Source: Streptococcus parasuis
GTDB lineage: Bacteria; Bacillota; Bacilli; Lactobacillales; Streptococcaceae
Direction of reading: 5' to 3'
Assembly (NCBI RefSeq): GCF_021654455.1
Contig: NZ_AP024276.1
Location: 1,612,001 to 1,676,000, forward strand
Length of the DNA: 64,000 nt
The first letter of the stretch is position 1, and every line of letters starts with the position of its first letter. Shown here in pieces: positions 50,837 to 58,763 of the stretch. Below the pieces are notes generated by a model that did no database searches, was not told the origin of the DNA, and worked only from the letters and a program-made list of their open reading frames with translations. The translations under genes and the position numbers were made by a program.

Positions 50837-50961
50837 ATAGACAGAAACACTTGCCGAAAATATTGATTTGTATCCAGCTCTCAGAATACCTCTGATTGTT
50901 CTCTGTGTACTTTGTTATGTAGTGATGTAACATCCCTTCTCCTTTCTAGTTCTTTAAAATT

Positions 50962-50970
50962 TGCTATAAT
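50962..50970 (+). promoter_or_regulatory. Extended -10 promoter of the metallopeptidase-like gene
   Basis: TG-C-TATAAT, hexamer 50965-50970, 27 bp before the GTG start; TTGGAG ribosome site at 50985-50990. Confidence 0.55.
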
Positions 50971-50997
50971 TAAAATAAAAACGATTGGAGAACTAGC

Positions 50998-51717
50998 GTG
51001 AAAAAGTATATTGTGCCTGAAACAAATTGGAAAATGTTTTTTCAATCAATCAATGAATTACCAGAGCCGTTTAGCTCCGCTCTGCACTCAGCTGTATTTG
51101 ATTATCTAGCAAATACTGCTCAAGACATTTTCCCCAATTTTAAAGATGAAAACTTAGCAATTATCTTCGCTCCATTTATTGACTGCCCTGTATCCTTTCC
51201 AGATGACAACTTGATTTTCTTGCACATGCAAGAAATCAATGAGCATTCTCAAGTCATTTACCAGTTGGGGCATGAACTATTACACGCTTACTATAAATCG
51301 CCGTATAATACGCCGATGTTTTGGCTTGAAGAAGTGTTGGCCGAAGTGTCTTCTCACCTCTTTCTTCAAGGCTTTGCCCAAGAGTGGTCTAGATCAACAA
51401 ATCCTCTCATTCAAGGTTTTTCTGAATTCACGCTTGAGTACAGCGAATTGCAATTTCAAGAAAGCGAACCTGTAAATCTAAAACAATTACCTTTAGACTA
51501 CTTAAAAGTTAATCCAACAAATCGCAAGATAAACACTTACATAGCTGCAATGATACTGCCAGTATTTCAAGAAAGACCCAGTTTTCTAGCAGAGTGTCGC
51601 AAACTGTCAGAACTCTATGTAGTCTCTGACTTAAATACCTTTTTCGACAAGGCTTATAGCCATATTTCTCCCGAATATCATCTAGAGCTAAAGAAATTAG
51701 AAAATTTGTTTATCTAA
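50998..51717 (+). CDS. Putative zinc metallopeptidase, prophage cargo
   Basis: A 239-residue soluble protein starting at GTG with TTGGAG upstream. The metal-binding motif is HELLH (92-96) followed by WLEEVLAE, where E111, E112 or E116 can supply the third ligand, a gluzincin-like arrangement. No signal peptide, so it acts inside the cell. It has its own promoter and lies against the direction of the early genes, typical of genes expressed during lysogeny. Target unknown: a regulator (as with ImmA-type peptidases), an anti-phage role, or host adaptation are all possible. Confidence 0.6.
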   Translation: MKKYIVPETNWKMFFQSINELPEPFSSALHSAVFDYLANTAQDIFPNFKDENLAIIFAPFIDCPVSFPDDNLIFLHMQEINEHSQVIYQLGHELLHAYYKSPYNTPMFWLEEVLAEVSSHLFLQGFAQEWSRSTNPLIQGFSEFTLEYSELQFQESEPVNLKQLPLDYLKVNPTNRKINTYIAAMILPVFQERPSFLAECRKLSELYVVSDLNTFFDKAYSHISPEYHLELKKLENLFI

Positions 51718-51946
51718 CACCTTCTATCCCCTGATGAATCTTTGGCCTATTTTTGAGACCGTCAAGATTACTGTCAGAGACGCCTCTTCCTTTCGAAAGT
51801 GCATCACTAATCAATGCCATAACCTCTTTTTTATCCGTTTCTGTAAGATGTGGAGATAACTGTTCTTCAAGTCTATCCACCCTCTCAGCTATATGAGTCA
51901 CAGTCCTCAGTATTTCATTGAGGGCTGTTCTTTCTAGCTCATTCAT
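51710..51946 (-). CDS. Hypothetical phage protein next to Cro
   Basis: A 78-residue protein with an N-terminal coiled coil (about 5-32, LNEILRTVTHIAERVDRLEEQL) and a polar tail. It is the second gene of the leftward early transcript, converging by 8 bp on the metallopeptidase gene. AAAGGAGAAGGGG precedes the ATG. Function unknown. Confidence 0.6.
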   Translation of the reverse strand: MNELERTALNEILRTVTHIAERVDRLEEQLSPHLTETDKKEVMALISDALSKGRGVSDSNLDGLKNRPKIHQGIEGVR

Positions 51947-51967
51947 CCCCTTCTCCTTTCTATATTT

Positions 51968-51985
51968 TGAACGAATTTTCGTTCA
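51968..51985. promoter_or_regulatory. Phage operator, perfect palindrome
   Basis: TGAACGAA and TTCGTTCA are perfect 8-bp arms around TT. It is the best copy of the motif repeated in the divergent control region at 52228-52368, and lies just after the Cro-like gene. Confidence 0.7.
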
Positions 51986-51999
51986 TGTAATTAAAAATA

Positions 52000-52206
52000 T
52001 TAAGCAGTTGAGACTGCTTCGCTAAACAAATACCCTAATTCATACTCAGGGAAAAAATGTCGCTGAATTTCCAATGCTTCGTTAAAAGTAAATGGATAAC
52101 GTCCCTTAATCTTATCACTAACAGTTTGTGCACGAACTTCTAAAAAGTCAGCGATATCGACGATTGCGATATTTTTTTCTCTGCGTACGCTATCAATATT
52201 CAGCAT
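52000..52206 (-). CDS. Cro-like helix-turn-helix regulator
   Basis: A 68-residue single-domain DNA-binding protein divergent from the repressor gene. Helix-turn-helix at about residues 15-38 (VDIADFLEVRAQTVSDKIKG). Start set at the ATG 52204-52206 (AAAGGAG upstream) instead of the overlapping GTG. As the first gene under the leftward promoter it most likely acts as Cro, promoting the lytic switch. Confidence 0.75.
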   Translation of the reverse strand: MLNIDSVRREKNIAIVDIADFLEVRAQTVSDKIKGRYPFTFNEALEIQRHFFPEYELGYLFSEAVSTA

Positions 52207-52227
52207 ATGCACTCCTTTCTAAAATAA

Positions 52228-52245
52228 TGAACGAAAATTCGTTTA
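52228..52245. promoter_or_regulatory. Phage operator in the Cro-gene leader
   Basis: TGAACGAA-AA-TTCGTTTA, one mismatch from the perfect palindrome, 20 bp before the Cro-like ATG. Confidence 0.65.
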
Positions 52246-52284
52246 AAGTTTTATTTTTTTAAGCTCTTTCGTGAGCTTGATTAG

Positions 52285-52313
52285 AGTATAAACTATTTTT
52301 CGTTCATTGTCAA
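52285..52313 (-). promoter_or_regulatory. Leftward early promoter (PR-like) with embedded operator
   Basis: On the minus strand TTGACA (52308-52313), 17-bp spacer, TATACT (52285-52290). The spacer contains the half-site TGAACGAA (52299-52306), so repressor binding would block polymerase. Confidence 0.8.
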
Positions 52314-52331
52314 TAATAAATTAAATATTTT

Positions 52332-52375
52332 TTCGTTTATTTTTGTTAGACAAACGAAAAATCGTGTGTTACAAT
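52332..52375 (+). promoter_or_regulatory. Rightward repressor promoter (PRM-like) with operator half-sites
   Basis: TAGACA (52347-52352), 17-bp spacer, TACAAT (52370-52375). Operator-like half-sites TTCGTTTA (52332-52339) and CAAACGAA (52351-52358) flank and overlap the -35 box, suggesting self-control of the repressor. Confidence 0.6.
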
Positions 52376-52393
52376 GTAGAAAAGGAGTCAATT

Positions 52394-53116
52394 ATGGATG
52401 AACAAAATTTACGTGAACTTATAGAAAGAAGATACGGTAGCGTTCGTCAATTTTCACTAAAAATTGATATGCCCGCATCCACTATAAATTCAATTTTAAA
52501 CAGAGGGATTCTTAATTCAAACGTTGATAATGTTTTAAGAATTTGTACAGCACTTGGAATAAAACCTGATATTTTTTCGGTATTGCTAGATAACAACATC
52601 GAACAATCTGAAATTCTCGAGATTTACAACAAGCTCGAACCAACTAGACAAGAAAAAGTCCTCGACTATGCCGAGGTACAGTTGGAAGAACAGAATAAGG
52701 TTACATCAATCTTTGAAGTTCGTGAGGATTCCGAAGATTACATCACTGACTATGTCGAAGGATTGGTTGCAGCAGGTCATGGCACATTCCAAGAGGACAA
52801 TCTCCACATGGAAGTAAGACTTCGAGCAAGCGATGTCCCAGAAAAATACGATACAATCGCAAAAGTGGCAGGCGACTCCATGGAGCCAATGATAAAAGAT
52901 AATGATTTACTCTTTATCAATGTGACAAGTAAGGTGGAAATCAACGACATCGGCATTTTTCAAATCAACGGTAAGAACTTTGTTAAGAAACTTAAACGTG
53001 ACTATGACGGACGCTGGTACCTACAGAGCCTAAACAATAGCTATGAAGAAATCTACTTGAACGAAGACGACGATATCAGAACCATTGGTGAAGTGGTGGA
53101 TATTTATAGGGGATAG
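52394..53116 (+). CDS. CI-like phage repressor with S24/LexA-type peptidase domain
   Basis: A 240-residue lysogeny repressor. N-terminal helix-turn-helix (about 15-60, YGSVRQFSLKIDMPASTINSIL) and C-terminal self-cleavage domain with the Ala-Gly cleavage bond at 127-128 (VAAGHG), catalytic Ser162 in GDSMEP and Lys in FVKKL (198 or 199). RecA-stimulated cleavage after DNA damage would trigger induction. Start at the ATG 52394-52396 after AAAGGAG; codons upstream overlap the promoter. Confidence 0.92.
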   Translation: MDEQNLRELIERRYGSVRQFSLKIDMPASTINSILNRGILNSNVDNVLRICTALGIKPDIFSVLLDNNIEQSEILEIYNKLEPTRQEKVLDYAEVQLEEQNKVTSIFEVREDSEDYITDYVEGLVAAGHGTFQEDNLHMEVRLRASDVPEKYDTIAKVAGDSMEPMIKDNDLLFINVTSKVEINDIGIFQINGKNFVKKLKRDYDGRWYLQSLNNSYEEIYLNEDDDIRTIGEVVDIYRG

Positions 53117-53123
53117 GAGGAAA

Positions 53124-53933
53124 ATGGATAACAAACGACAACTGACAGCAGCAAGAGATATACTGCTAAAAATTGCAAATCACCCACATAATCCGAAATT
53201 CAATTATCTGGCAAAATCAGAGATAACGAGAGCTAAGATTTTTCGGACTGAAAACCTCAACAGACCTCAGAAATATAATCGATACAAAAGAGGAACTATC
53301 GTCTTTATCCATTTTGGGACAAATACAGGAACAGAATTTTCAAATTCTCACTTTGGAATAGTCCTAGATAAGAAAGATCACCCAAACAATGGAAAATTAA
53401 CAGTACTACCCTTAACTTCTAAAAACGGAAAAAATAATATCTCAATCGGGAAAGCTGTCTTTTCGGGGATAATGAACGAAAATGAGACGGCCGTTAATAA
53501 AATCAAAGAACTCTTTAAGTTGACAGATGCTATTGAACTATCAAGTTTCAATTTGCCAGAAGGAGGCTATATTTATCGACCAAATGAAGATACTGAACAA
53601 ACTAGACTATGGTTAGACTACTATAATCGTCATGACCCAGAAGGGAAATTCATCCCAGTAGAAATTGATACCATTAGAAAATGGCTTCAGGCTGATACTG
53701 ATAAGATTACTTCACTAAAAACTCGCTATGCTAACTATGATAAAGTATCGTATGCTAAAGTAGATTCTATTACATCAGTTAGCAAACTTAAAATAGCTAA
53801 GCCAATCAATGACCTCGACCCCATCGGTAGAATCACTTTATCCAAAGAAGTTATGGACGATATTGATAGAGCACTTGCTAAGCAACTTCTTTCTGGCAAG
53901 TGGATAAAATTTGACAAAGAAAACAAAGAGTGA
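53124..53933 (+). CDS. PemK/MazF-like protein in the lysogeny module
   Basis: A 269-residue protein. Residues about 54-170 look like a PemK/MazF fold: KRGTIVFIHFGTNTGTEFSNSHFGIVL, then KLTVLPLTSK. The remaining C-terminal 100 residues are basic and helical, not seen in short MazF toxins. It follows the repressor by 7 bp with AGGAGG upstream, so it is expressed in the lysogen. No antitoxin-like gene is adjacent. Possible roles: abortive infection, superinfection exclusion, or a non-toxic RNA-binding derivative. Confidence 0.62.
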   Translation: MDNKRQLTAARDILLKIANHPHNPKFNYLAKSEITRAKIFRTENLNRPQKYNRYKRGTIVFIHFGTNTGTEFSNSHFGIVLDKKDHPNNGKLTVLPLTSKNGKNNISIGKAVFSGIMNENETAVNKIKELFKLTDAIELSSFNLPEGGYIYRPNEDTEQTRLWLDYYNRHDPEGKFIPVEIDTIRKWLQADTDKITSLKTRYANYDKVSYAKVDSITSVSKLKIAKPINDLDPIGRITLSKEVMDDIDRALAKQLLSGKWIKFDKENKE

Positions 53934-54004
53934 TATAATACAGGTAAATCTTGGTAGTACCTACTACCATTGAAACATTATTTTGGAGCATTTAACTCCA
54001 CTGT

Positions 54005-54034
54005 AAGCACCTGTACTTTGTATAGGTGCTTTTT
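54005..54034 (+). terminator. Terminator of the repressor operon
   Basis: AAGCACCT (54005-54012) pairs with AGGTGCTT (54024-54031), then TTTTT. Confidence 0.8.
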
Positions 54035-54047
54035 ATGATTTGAACAC

Positions 54048-54089
54048 AAAAAATCCCCACGCTCAACTTTGGACGGTCCGAGCGTAGGG
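54048..54089 (-). terminator. Leftward hairpin terminator before the integrase
   Basis: CCCCACGCTC and GAGCGTAGGG pair (54055-54089) around GGACGGTCC; on the minus strand it is followed by TTTTTT. It would stop transcription leaving the prophage end from entering the repressor operon antisense. Confidence 0.55.
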
Positions 54090-54098
54090 CGAATACGA

Positions 54099-54139
54099 TA
54101 TAGTAAAAAACCTGCTTTACAGTAGGCCTCTTTACTATA
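54099..54139 (+). promoter_or_regulatory. Inverted repeat upstream of the integrase
   Basis: TATAGTAAA (54099-54107) and TTTACTATA (54131-54139) are perfect 9-bp arms with an inner CCTGCT/AGTAGG pairing. It lies 31 bp before the integrase start and may regulate it as operator or leader hairpin. Confidence 0.5.
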
Positions 54140-54170
54140 CCCATTTTAACACAGAAATGAGGTAAAATCA

Positions 54171-55313
54171 ATGTGGCCAGAAGCACATGAATCCGGAAAA
54201 GTGAATTTTGTTGAAAGATACCGTGACCCTTATACGCAAAAATGGAAAAGGAAATCCGTCCTCATGGAGAAAGATACTCCACGGATCAGAAAAGAGGCCC
54301 AGAAAATACTGGATGCAAAGATAGCAGATACCCTAAGCAAGCTGAAAAGCTCTGAAATGCTATTTACAGACCTTTTCGACCAATGGTGGACTTTCTACCA
54401 GCAAGAAATCAAACGCACTTCAATCGCTTCTCTGAAGGGCAATATTAAGGAAATCAGAGACAGTTTTGGTCTGGATATCAAAGTAGTCAATATTGACCCA
54501 AAATACGTCCAAAATTACCTAGACAACCTGGATTGCTCCAGGAACAAGAAAGAGCGTACCAAATCCATGTTGAACCTTGCTTTTGATTATGCAGTTGACT
54601 TGGACATCATCAAAGACAATCCTTCTAGACGGGCCAAACTTCCACGGATTAAAAAGACCTTGGAAGACTGGAAAAAAATTGAAGAAAAATATCTTGAGGA
54701 AGATGAAATCAAGCCCCTGCTGAAAGAATTGTTCAGGCGACCTAGCACATACCGAGCTGCATTACTAGCAGAATTTATGAGCCTAAATGGCTGCCGTATT
54801 GGTGAAGCGGTCAGTCTTGAGCCAGAAAACCGTGATTTTGAGACCAAGATTTTACAATTACACGGTACCTACGACCATACTGAAGGCTATCGTAACGGTG
54901 AGAAAACGACCCCAAAAACCAACGCTTCCTATCGTGAAACATTTATGACCAAACGGGAAATGGAAATTATAGAGGAATTGGAGTTCATGAATGAGCTAGA
55001 AAAAAATACCAACCCACGTTATCGGGATATGGGCTACATCTTTACAACCAAGAATGGCGTACCTATACAAACCAACTCTTTCAACCTAGCCTTGAAGAAG
55101 GCAAATCAGCGACTTGAAAAACCTATACAGAAAAACTTGACCAGCCACATCTTTCGCCATACCCTTGTCAGCCGTCTAGCAGAAAATAGAGTTCCCTTGA
55201 AAGCCATCATGGACCGTGTGGGACATGCAGATGCTAAGACTACAACCCAAATTTACACCCATGTCACAAAGAAACTCAAGGCAAATGTCGCTGAAATCAT
55301 GGAAAAATACTGA
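54171..55313 (+). CDS. int: Phage tyrosine-recombinase integrase
   Basis: A 380-residue integrase that recombines attP with attB in hup. N-terminal arm-binding and core-binding domains precede the catalytic domain: Arg in GCRIGEAVSL (about 206), HIFRH (about 326), the VGHADAKTTTQIYTHV segment with the nucleophilic Tyr near 361. Length is normal for streptococcal phage integrases. GAGG lies nine bases before the ATG. It lies 90 bp from the attR core. Confidence 0.94.
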   Translation: MWPEAHESGKVNFVERYRDPYTQKWKRKSVLMEKDTPRIRKEAQKILDAKIADTLSKLKSSEMLFTDLFDQWWTFYQQEIKRTSIASLKGNIKEIRDSFGLDIKVVNIDPKYVQNYLDNLDCSRNKKERTKSMLNLAFDYAVDLDIIKDNPSRRAKLPRIKKTLEDWKKIEEKYLEEDEIKPLLKELFRRPSTYRAALLAEFMSLNGCRIGEAVSLEPENRDFETKILQLHGTYDHTEGYRNGEKTTPKTNASYRETFMTKREMEIIEELEFMNELEKNTNPRYRDMGYIFTTKNGVPIQTNSFNLALKKANQRLEKPIQKNLTSHIFRHTLVSRLAENRVPLKAIMDRVGHADAKTTTQIYTHVTKKLKANVAEIMEKY

Positions 55314-55315
55314 TT

Positions 55316-55337
55316 TTATGCCCCAAAAATGCCCCAA
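55316..55337. promoter_or_regulatory. Candidate integrase arm-type sites, right prophage arm
   Basis: TTATGCCCCAA (55316-55326) and TGCCCCAA (55330-55337), the same tandem pair as at 16652-16673 in the left arm. It starts three bases after the integrase stop codon and 66 bp from the core. Confidence 0.5.
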
Positions 55338-55340
55338 AAC

Positions 55341-55397
55341 ACAGAAAACAGCCCGTCGAACAAGCTAGAAAAGCTTGATATGACGGGCTTTTTCACG
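55341..55397. terminator. Bidirectional terminator serving integrase and hup
   Basis: AGCCCGTC...CAAGCT and AAGCTTG...GACGGGCT (55350-55389) form a long stem with T-rich sequence on both sides. Rightward it ends the integrase transcript; leftward it is the first terminator met by the hup transcript of the lysogen. Its flanks match those of the host hairpin at 16405-16464. Confidence 0.8.
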
Positions 55398-55402
55398 TTA
55401 AA

Positions 55403-55420
55403 TTATTTTACAGCGTCTTT
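55403..55420. repeat. attR core
   Basis: The 18-bp core TTATTTTACAGCGTCTTT, forming the hup stop codon and last codons. Integration therefore leaves the HU protein unchanged. Confidence 0.9.
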
Positions 55421-55678
55421 AAGAGCTTTACCAGCTTTGAATGCTGGAACTTTTGAAGCTGCGATTTCGATTTCTTTACCTGTTTGTGGGTTGCGACCTT
55501 TACGTGCTGAACGCTCACGAACTTCAAAGTTACCGAAACCGATTAATTGTACTTTTTCACCAGCTGCGAGGTAGTCAGCTACTGCTCCAAATACAGCATC
55601 AACAGCTGCTGCTGAATCTTTTTTAGTCAATGAAGTTGCTTCTGCAACTTTTGCAATCAAATCTTGTTTATTAGCCAT
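55403..55678 (-). CDS. hup: DNA-binding protein HU
   Basis: A 91-residue histone-like protein that bends and compacts DNA; essential in streptococci. [20 protein letters not shown] start, [21 protein letters not shown] arm and [16 protein letters not shown] end are canonical. AAT TGGAGGA before the ATG. The prophage att core covers its last six codons; the reading frame is intact. Its natural 3' region was displaced to the far end of the prophage. Confidence 0.97.
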   Translation of the reverse strand: MANKQDLIAKVAEATSLTKKDSAAAVDAVFGAVADYLAAGEKVQLIGFGNFEVRERSARKGRNPQTGKEIEIAASKVPAFKAGKALKDAVK

Positions 55679-55722
55679 TTGCTAAGTCCTCCAATTGTTT
55701 TCGAGTTTTTACTCACCTTAAT

Positions 55723-55751
55723 ATAGTACCTAATTTTGGGCATTTGGTCAA
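55723..55751 (-). promoter_or_regulatory. Promoter of hup
   Basis: On the minus strand TTGACC (55746-55751), 17-bp spacer, TACTAT (55723-55728), 45 bp before the ATG. Confidence 0.7.
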
Positions 55752-55761
55752 GTTTTTTCTA

Positions 55762-56361
55762 TCATCTTTGCACTTTTCTATAGATATCAATAACGATCTG
55801 GTCATTGTATAAATCAATCGTATTCACTTTTCCATAAAGTCCAAATTTATTCTCAATAGCAGGTAGTTGAATCTGAATCGTCGCGTTTTCAGCATCTATT
55901 TTTACAATATCAGGTAGTTTATAGTTTTTTTGAAGATAGGTTAACACTTCTCCTTTTGGTAATGAAAGGGTCCCTGCTGATATTTCTTGTACTGCTAAAG
56001 AAATACTACCGTCTTCTAAACGACTGGGAAAAAAGTAGATATACAAGGGAATATCCATCCCCAGAAGCTGATAATCGCCTTCAAAAATCGCTAACTGACT
56101 TGTCAAATAAACCTTGTATTGAAAAGTGTCTGTTTGATACTCTTTCAAATACTCAGCAATGGTAGCATTTAGCTGGTCCTTATTGGTCTCAAAACGACCA
56201 ACCTTTGCATCTTCACTATTTGTTGGAACTAACTTTGTTAAATCCTCACGCTTACTCTCCAAACGACTGATTACAACAATACTTGTTCCTAAAACCATAG
56301 CAAGTAGGATTAAAAAAAGCCATTTCCAACTATTTATTTTTCCATTCTTCTTTTGTGGCAC
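55762..56361 (-). CDS. YpmS family membrane protein (DUF2140)
   Basis: A 199-residue protein with one N-terminal transmembrane helix (about 12-32) and an extracytoplasmic beta-rich domain, matching YpmS/DUF2140. Start is GTG at 56359-56361, with GGAG seven bases upstream, overlapping the GDSL hydrolase end by 32 bp. The degV-ypmR-ypmS-hup order is common in streptococci. Function unknown, probably envelope related. Confidence 0.78.
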   Translation of the reverse strand: MPQKKNGKINSWKWLFLILLAMVLGTSIVVISRLESKREDLTKLVPTNSEDAKVGRFETNKDQLNATIAEYLKEYQTDTFQYKVYLTSQLAIFEGDYQLLGMDIPLYIYFFPSRLEDGSISLAVQEISAGTLSLPKGEVLTYLQKNYKLPDIVKIDAENATIQIQLPAIENKFGLYGKVNTIDLYNDQIVIDIYRKVQR

Positions 56362-57166
56362 GAATTTTCTCCATTACTGCTTGCTTTATAATTTCATATC
56401 CCGTGTTATTAGGGTGAAAACTGTCTTCCCCATATAGTAAATTATTTGCTATCTTAGAAGTATTCACACTAATACCTTGTTCTCCTTCTAAGCCCTTATA
56501 CAATAAATCATTGATAGGCACAAAGTAAACCCCTGAGAATTTCCGAGTTCGTGATTCTGTTTCTTGATTCCATTTATCCACAACCAATTGCATATCTGTC
56601 AGTTCCGGAAAATTCAAATAGAAGGGATTATAAATTCCGATAACATAAATAGGAAGGTTGGGATTGTTTTCACGAGCACGGCGAATAATCTGTTCAAGCC
56701 GTTTACCATACTCTGTTGCTGGTTTATCAAAAGTTGAGACATCCAAATTGGTAATATTTTTTAATATAACCTTCCGCAAATCATTGCCACCAACAGTAAG
56801 GGTCATCACATCTGCGTCTTTTAATGCTTCTGCTAAATCTGAGTCCTCTTTCATTCGCTTGTAAATCTGGCTACTAGTATTGCCTGAAATACCAAAATTT
56901 TGGTAGGTCACCTGATAACCAAACTCATTTGTAAATGAGTTTGCTAGTAAAGTAGCAAAACCTCCCTGACCAGTTGTATCACCAACTCCTTCTGTCAACG
57001 AATCACCTAAGGCAAGATAGTAAAGGGATGGTTGTTCAACTATTGTACTATCTTCTGCAGTCAACTTTGAACTAGCCTTTGGAATTACCAAATTTGCGAG
57101 AAAAATAGAAAGCAATAAACTCAGAAAAAAGAAAACAAGGGCCTGAATAATTTTTCGATTATTCAT
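56330..57166 (-). CDS. SGNH/GDSL hydrolase, YpmR-like
   Basis: A 278-residue membrane-anchored esterase/lipase-like enzyme: N-terminal transmembrane segment (about 6-26), block I GDSLTEG (nucleophile Ser), GISGN, GGND, and block V DSFHPN with the catalytic Asp and His. Acts outside the membrane on an unknown ester or acyl group. Overlaps degV by 8 bp and ypmS by 32 bp. Confidence 0.85.
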   Translation of the reverse strand: MNNRKIIQALVFFFLSLLLSIFLANLVIPKASSKLTAEDSTIVEQPSLYYLALGDSLTEGVGDTTGQGGFATLLANSFTNEFGYQVTYQNFGISGNTSSQIYKRMKEDSDLAEALKDADVMTLTVGGNDLRKVILKNITNLDVSTFDKPATEYGKRLEQIIRRARENNPNLPIYVIGIYNPFYLNFPELTDMQLVVDKWNQETESRTRKFSGVYFVPINDLLYKGLEGEQGISVNTSKIANNLLYGEDSFHPNNTGYEIIKQAVMEKIRATKEEWKNK

Positions 57167-57992
57167 AGTGCACTAGAATGGCCCAAGCATCTTCCCCTGT
57201 ATGGGTCTGAATGATAGAACCTGTTTCTAAAACTGAAATGGGAGCTTGAACATAGGGCTGTAATTTTTCTTTCATTTCATTAGCAAACTCTGGGCCACCT
57301 GCATAGGAAATACCAATTTCAGCAATTTTCTGATCCGCAATCTTATTGATAAATTCATCGAGCCATTTTTTAAACGTTTTTGCTCCACGTCCCTTAACAA
57401 CAGGCTCTAGCTGATGGTTTTTCATTTCCATAATCACACGAATGTTAAGCAATGAACTGATTAGTCCTGTAACACGACCAATTCTACCACCTTTTACCAA
57501 GTTTTCAAGAGTGGAGACACCAATATAGAGCTCAGTTTTTGTCCGCACTCTTTCAACAGCTGCAAGAATTTCTTCTTTACTGGCTCCCTCTTTTGCAAGA
57601 CGAGCTGCTTCAACAACTTGGAACTTAGCGGCTTGGTCAGTAAACGTTGAGTCGACAACTGTCACATCTACTCCTGAAAGGACTCCTCCTTGACGAGCTG
57701 CTTCAACAGTACCGGATAATGCATGTGACAAAACAATTGCAATAATCTGACTACCATCTTTTGCCAAGTCTGAAAACGTCTCTGCAAATAAACCAACCGG
57801 TGGCTGACTAGTCTTGGGCAAATTTTTTGAATTTCTCATCAAGTTAAGAAATTCGCCTTCTTTCAAATTGCTATCTGAGTACAAAACTCCGTCTATCATG
57901 ACAGATAATGGCACTACCGTAATCCCTAATTCTTCCACCAGTTGCGGTTCAATAGTGGTGCTCGAATCCGTTACAATCTTGACTGTTGACAT
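57159..57992 (-). CDS. DegV family fatty-acid-binding protein
   Basis: A 277-residue DegV protein. [14 protein letters not shown] start, [18 protein letters not shown], and [14 protein letters not shown] match the family, which binds fatty acids and feeds fatty-acid kinase FakA (as FakB). It uses exogenous fatty acids in phospholipid synthesis. First gene of a three-gene operon. Confidence 0.88.
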   Translation of the reverse strand: MSTVKIVTDSSTTIEPQLVEELGITVVPLSVMIDGVLYSDSNLKEGEFLNLMRNSKNLPKTSQPPVGLFAETFSDLAKDGSQIIAIVLSHALSGTVEAARQGGVLSGVDVTVVDSTFTDQAAKFQVVEAARLAKEGASKEEILAAVERVRTKTELYIGVSTLENLVKGGRIGRVTGLISSLLNIRVIMEMKNHQLEPVVKGRGAKTFKKWLDEFINKIADQKIAEIGISYAGGPEFANEMKEKLQPYVQAPISVLETGSIIQTHTGEDAWAILVHYE

Positions 57993-58029
57993 AATCTTTT
58001 CCTACATTTCTCATCAAATTATTGTTTCT

Positions 58030-58038
58030 ATTATATCA
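58030..58038 (-). promoter_or_regulatory. Extended -10 promoter of the degV operon
   Basis: On the minus strand TG-A-TATAAT, hexamer 58030-58035, 38 bp before the degV ATG. Confidence 0.5.
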
Positions 58039-58074
58039 AATCTTGTAGTAAAAATGAACTAGGAGGAAACGAAA

Positions 58075-58117
58075 ATGACGACTAAATACTCGAATAAAGA
58101 GTGTTTTTAGTCGTCAT
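58075..58117 (-). terminator. Long hairpin after the small membrane gene
   Basis: ATGACGACTAAA (58075-58086) and TTTAGTCGTCAT (58106-58117) are perfect 12-bp arms with inner ACTC/GAGT pairing, 23 bp past the stop of the leftward membrane gene. The following T-run is weak. Confidence 0.6.
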
Positions 58118-58139
58118 ATCATGAAAAATCACAAGATAT

Positions 58140-58520
58140 CTAGCGGAAAAATGTTTTATGAATCGTTAATGCTCCCATCACAAATACCAGCAAAGCACTT
58201 GCATAATAACCAACTGGCAATTGTTGTAACAACTCTTTTGACAACTGAGCAAACTCTCCTAAAGGAATACTGTAAAGATAGATAACAAGAATTCCAAGAA
58301 AGAGAGTCAACAAAGAATTGACTATTTTGGAATGGATAAGCTGGAAGGTTAGAAGCAAAAATAGAATGACCGTAAGAATTGTCACAATTGGATATTGGCT
58401 AAAAAACTTCCAACCAGTTATTTGAACTACTGTTAAATTGGCTGTGTCCACAGCACTAGCGAACGGTAAAAACAAACTTACACTGAGTAAGAGTACAAAG
58501 AAAAGTTCCAATCGTTTCAT
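58140..58520 (-). CDS. Small multi-pass membrane protein, unknown
   Basis: A 126-residue protein with four hydrophobic segments (about 6-22, 43-60, 65-80, 100-118); the first may be a signal segment ending ASA. Start at the ATG 58518-58520 with AAGGTGAG upstream. No family recognised. Single gene. Confidence 0.65.
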   Translation of the reverse strand: MKRLELFFVLLLSVSLFLPFASAVDTANLTVVQITGWKFFSQYPIVTILTVILFLLLTFQLIHSKIVNSLLTLFLGILVIYLYSIPLGEFAQLSKELLQQLPVGYYASALLVFVMGALTIHKTFFR

Positions 58521-58529
58521 CCAGCTCAC

Positions 58530-58763
58530 CTTCTATCTGTTTTATATTCATGGCATAATTGCCTTTTGCACGCTCAGTTTTAAGAGGAAGAAACTCCATT
58601 TTGTTAAGATTCCTCTAATGAAACTCCATCTCATTTTAGATAAAAATTGACTCAAGTATCTTTTACACATATTTTATTACATTTTTATATCTTTGTAAAG
58701 CGTTTTTATTCATTTTTTTTGTATTTTATAACGCCAAAATGTCATTCTCAACCTATCAACAAG
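58530..58763. other. AT-rich intergenic stretch
   Basis: Between the HD hydrolase stop and the membrane gene. No gene or clear signal visible apart from AT-rich sequence that probably holds the membrane gene promoter and a weak terminator. Confidence 0.4.

Larger units (their letters stand above)
16522..55420. mobile_element. Complete temperate siphovirus-like prophage integrated in hup
   Basis: The element is bounded by an 18-bp perfect direct repeat (16522-16539 and 55403-55420), the right copy being the last codons of hup. Gene order from the integrase end is lysogeny, early regulation, replication and recombination, late regulation, packaging, head, tail, lysis, which is the canonical long-tailed phage order. 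The integrase, CI-like repressor, terminases, portal, capsid, tape measure, holin and lysin are all open, so nothing obvious prevents induction. Total about 38.9 kb. Confidence 0.93.
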
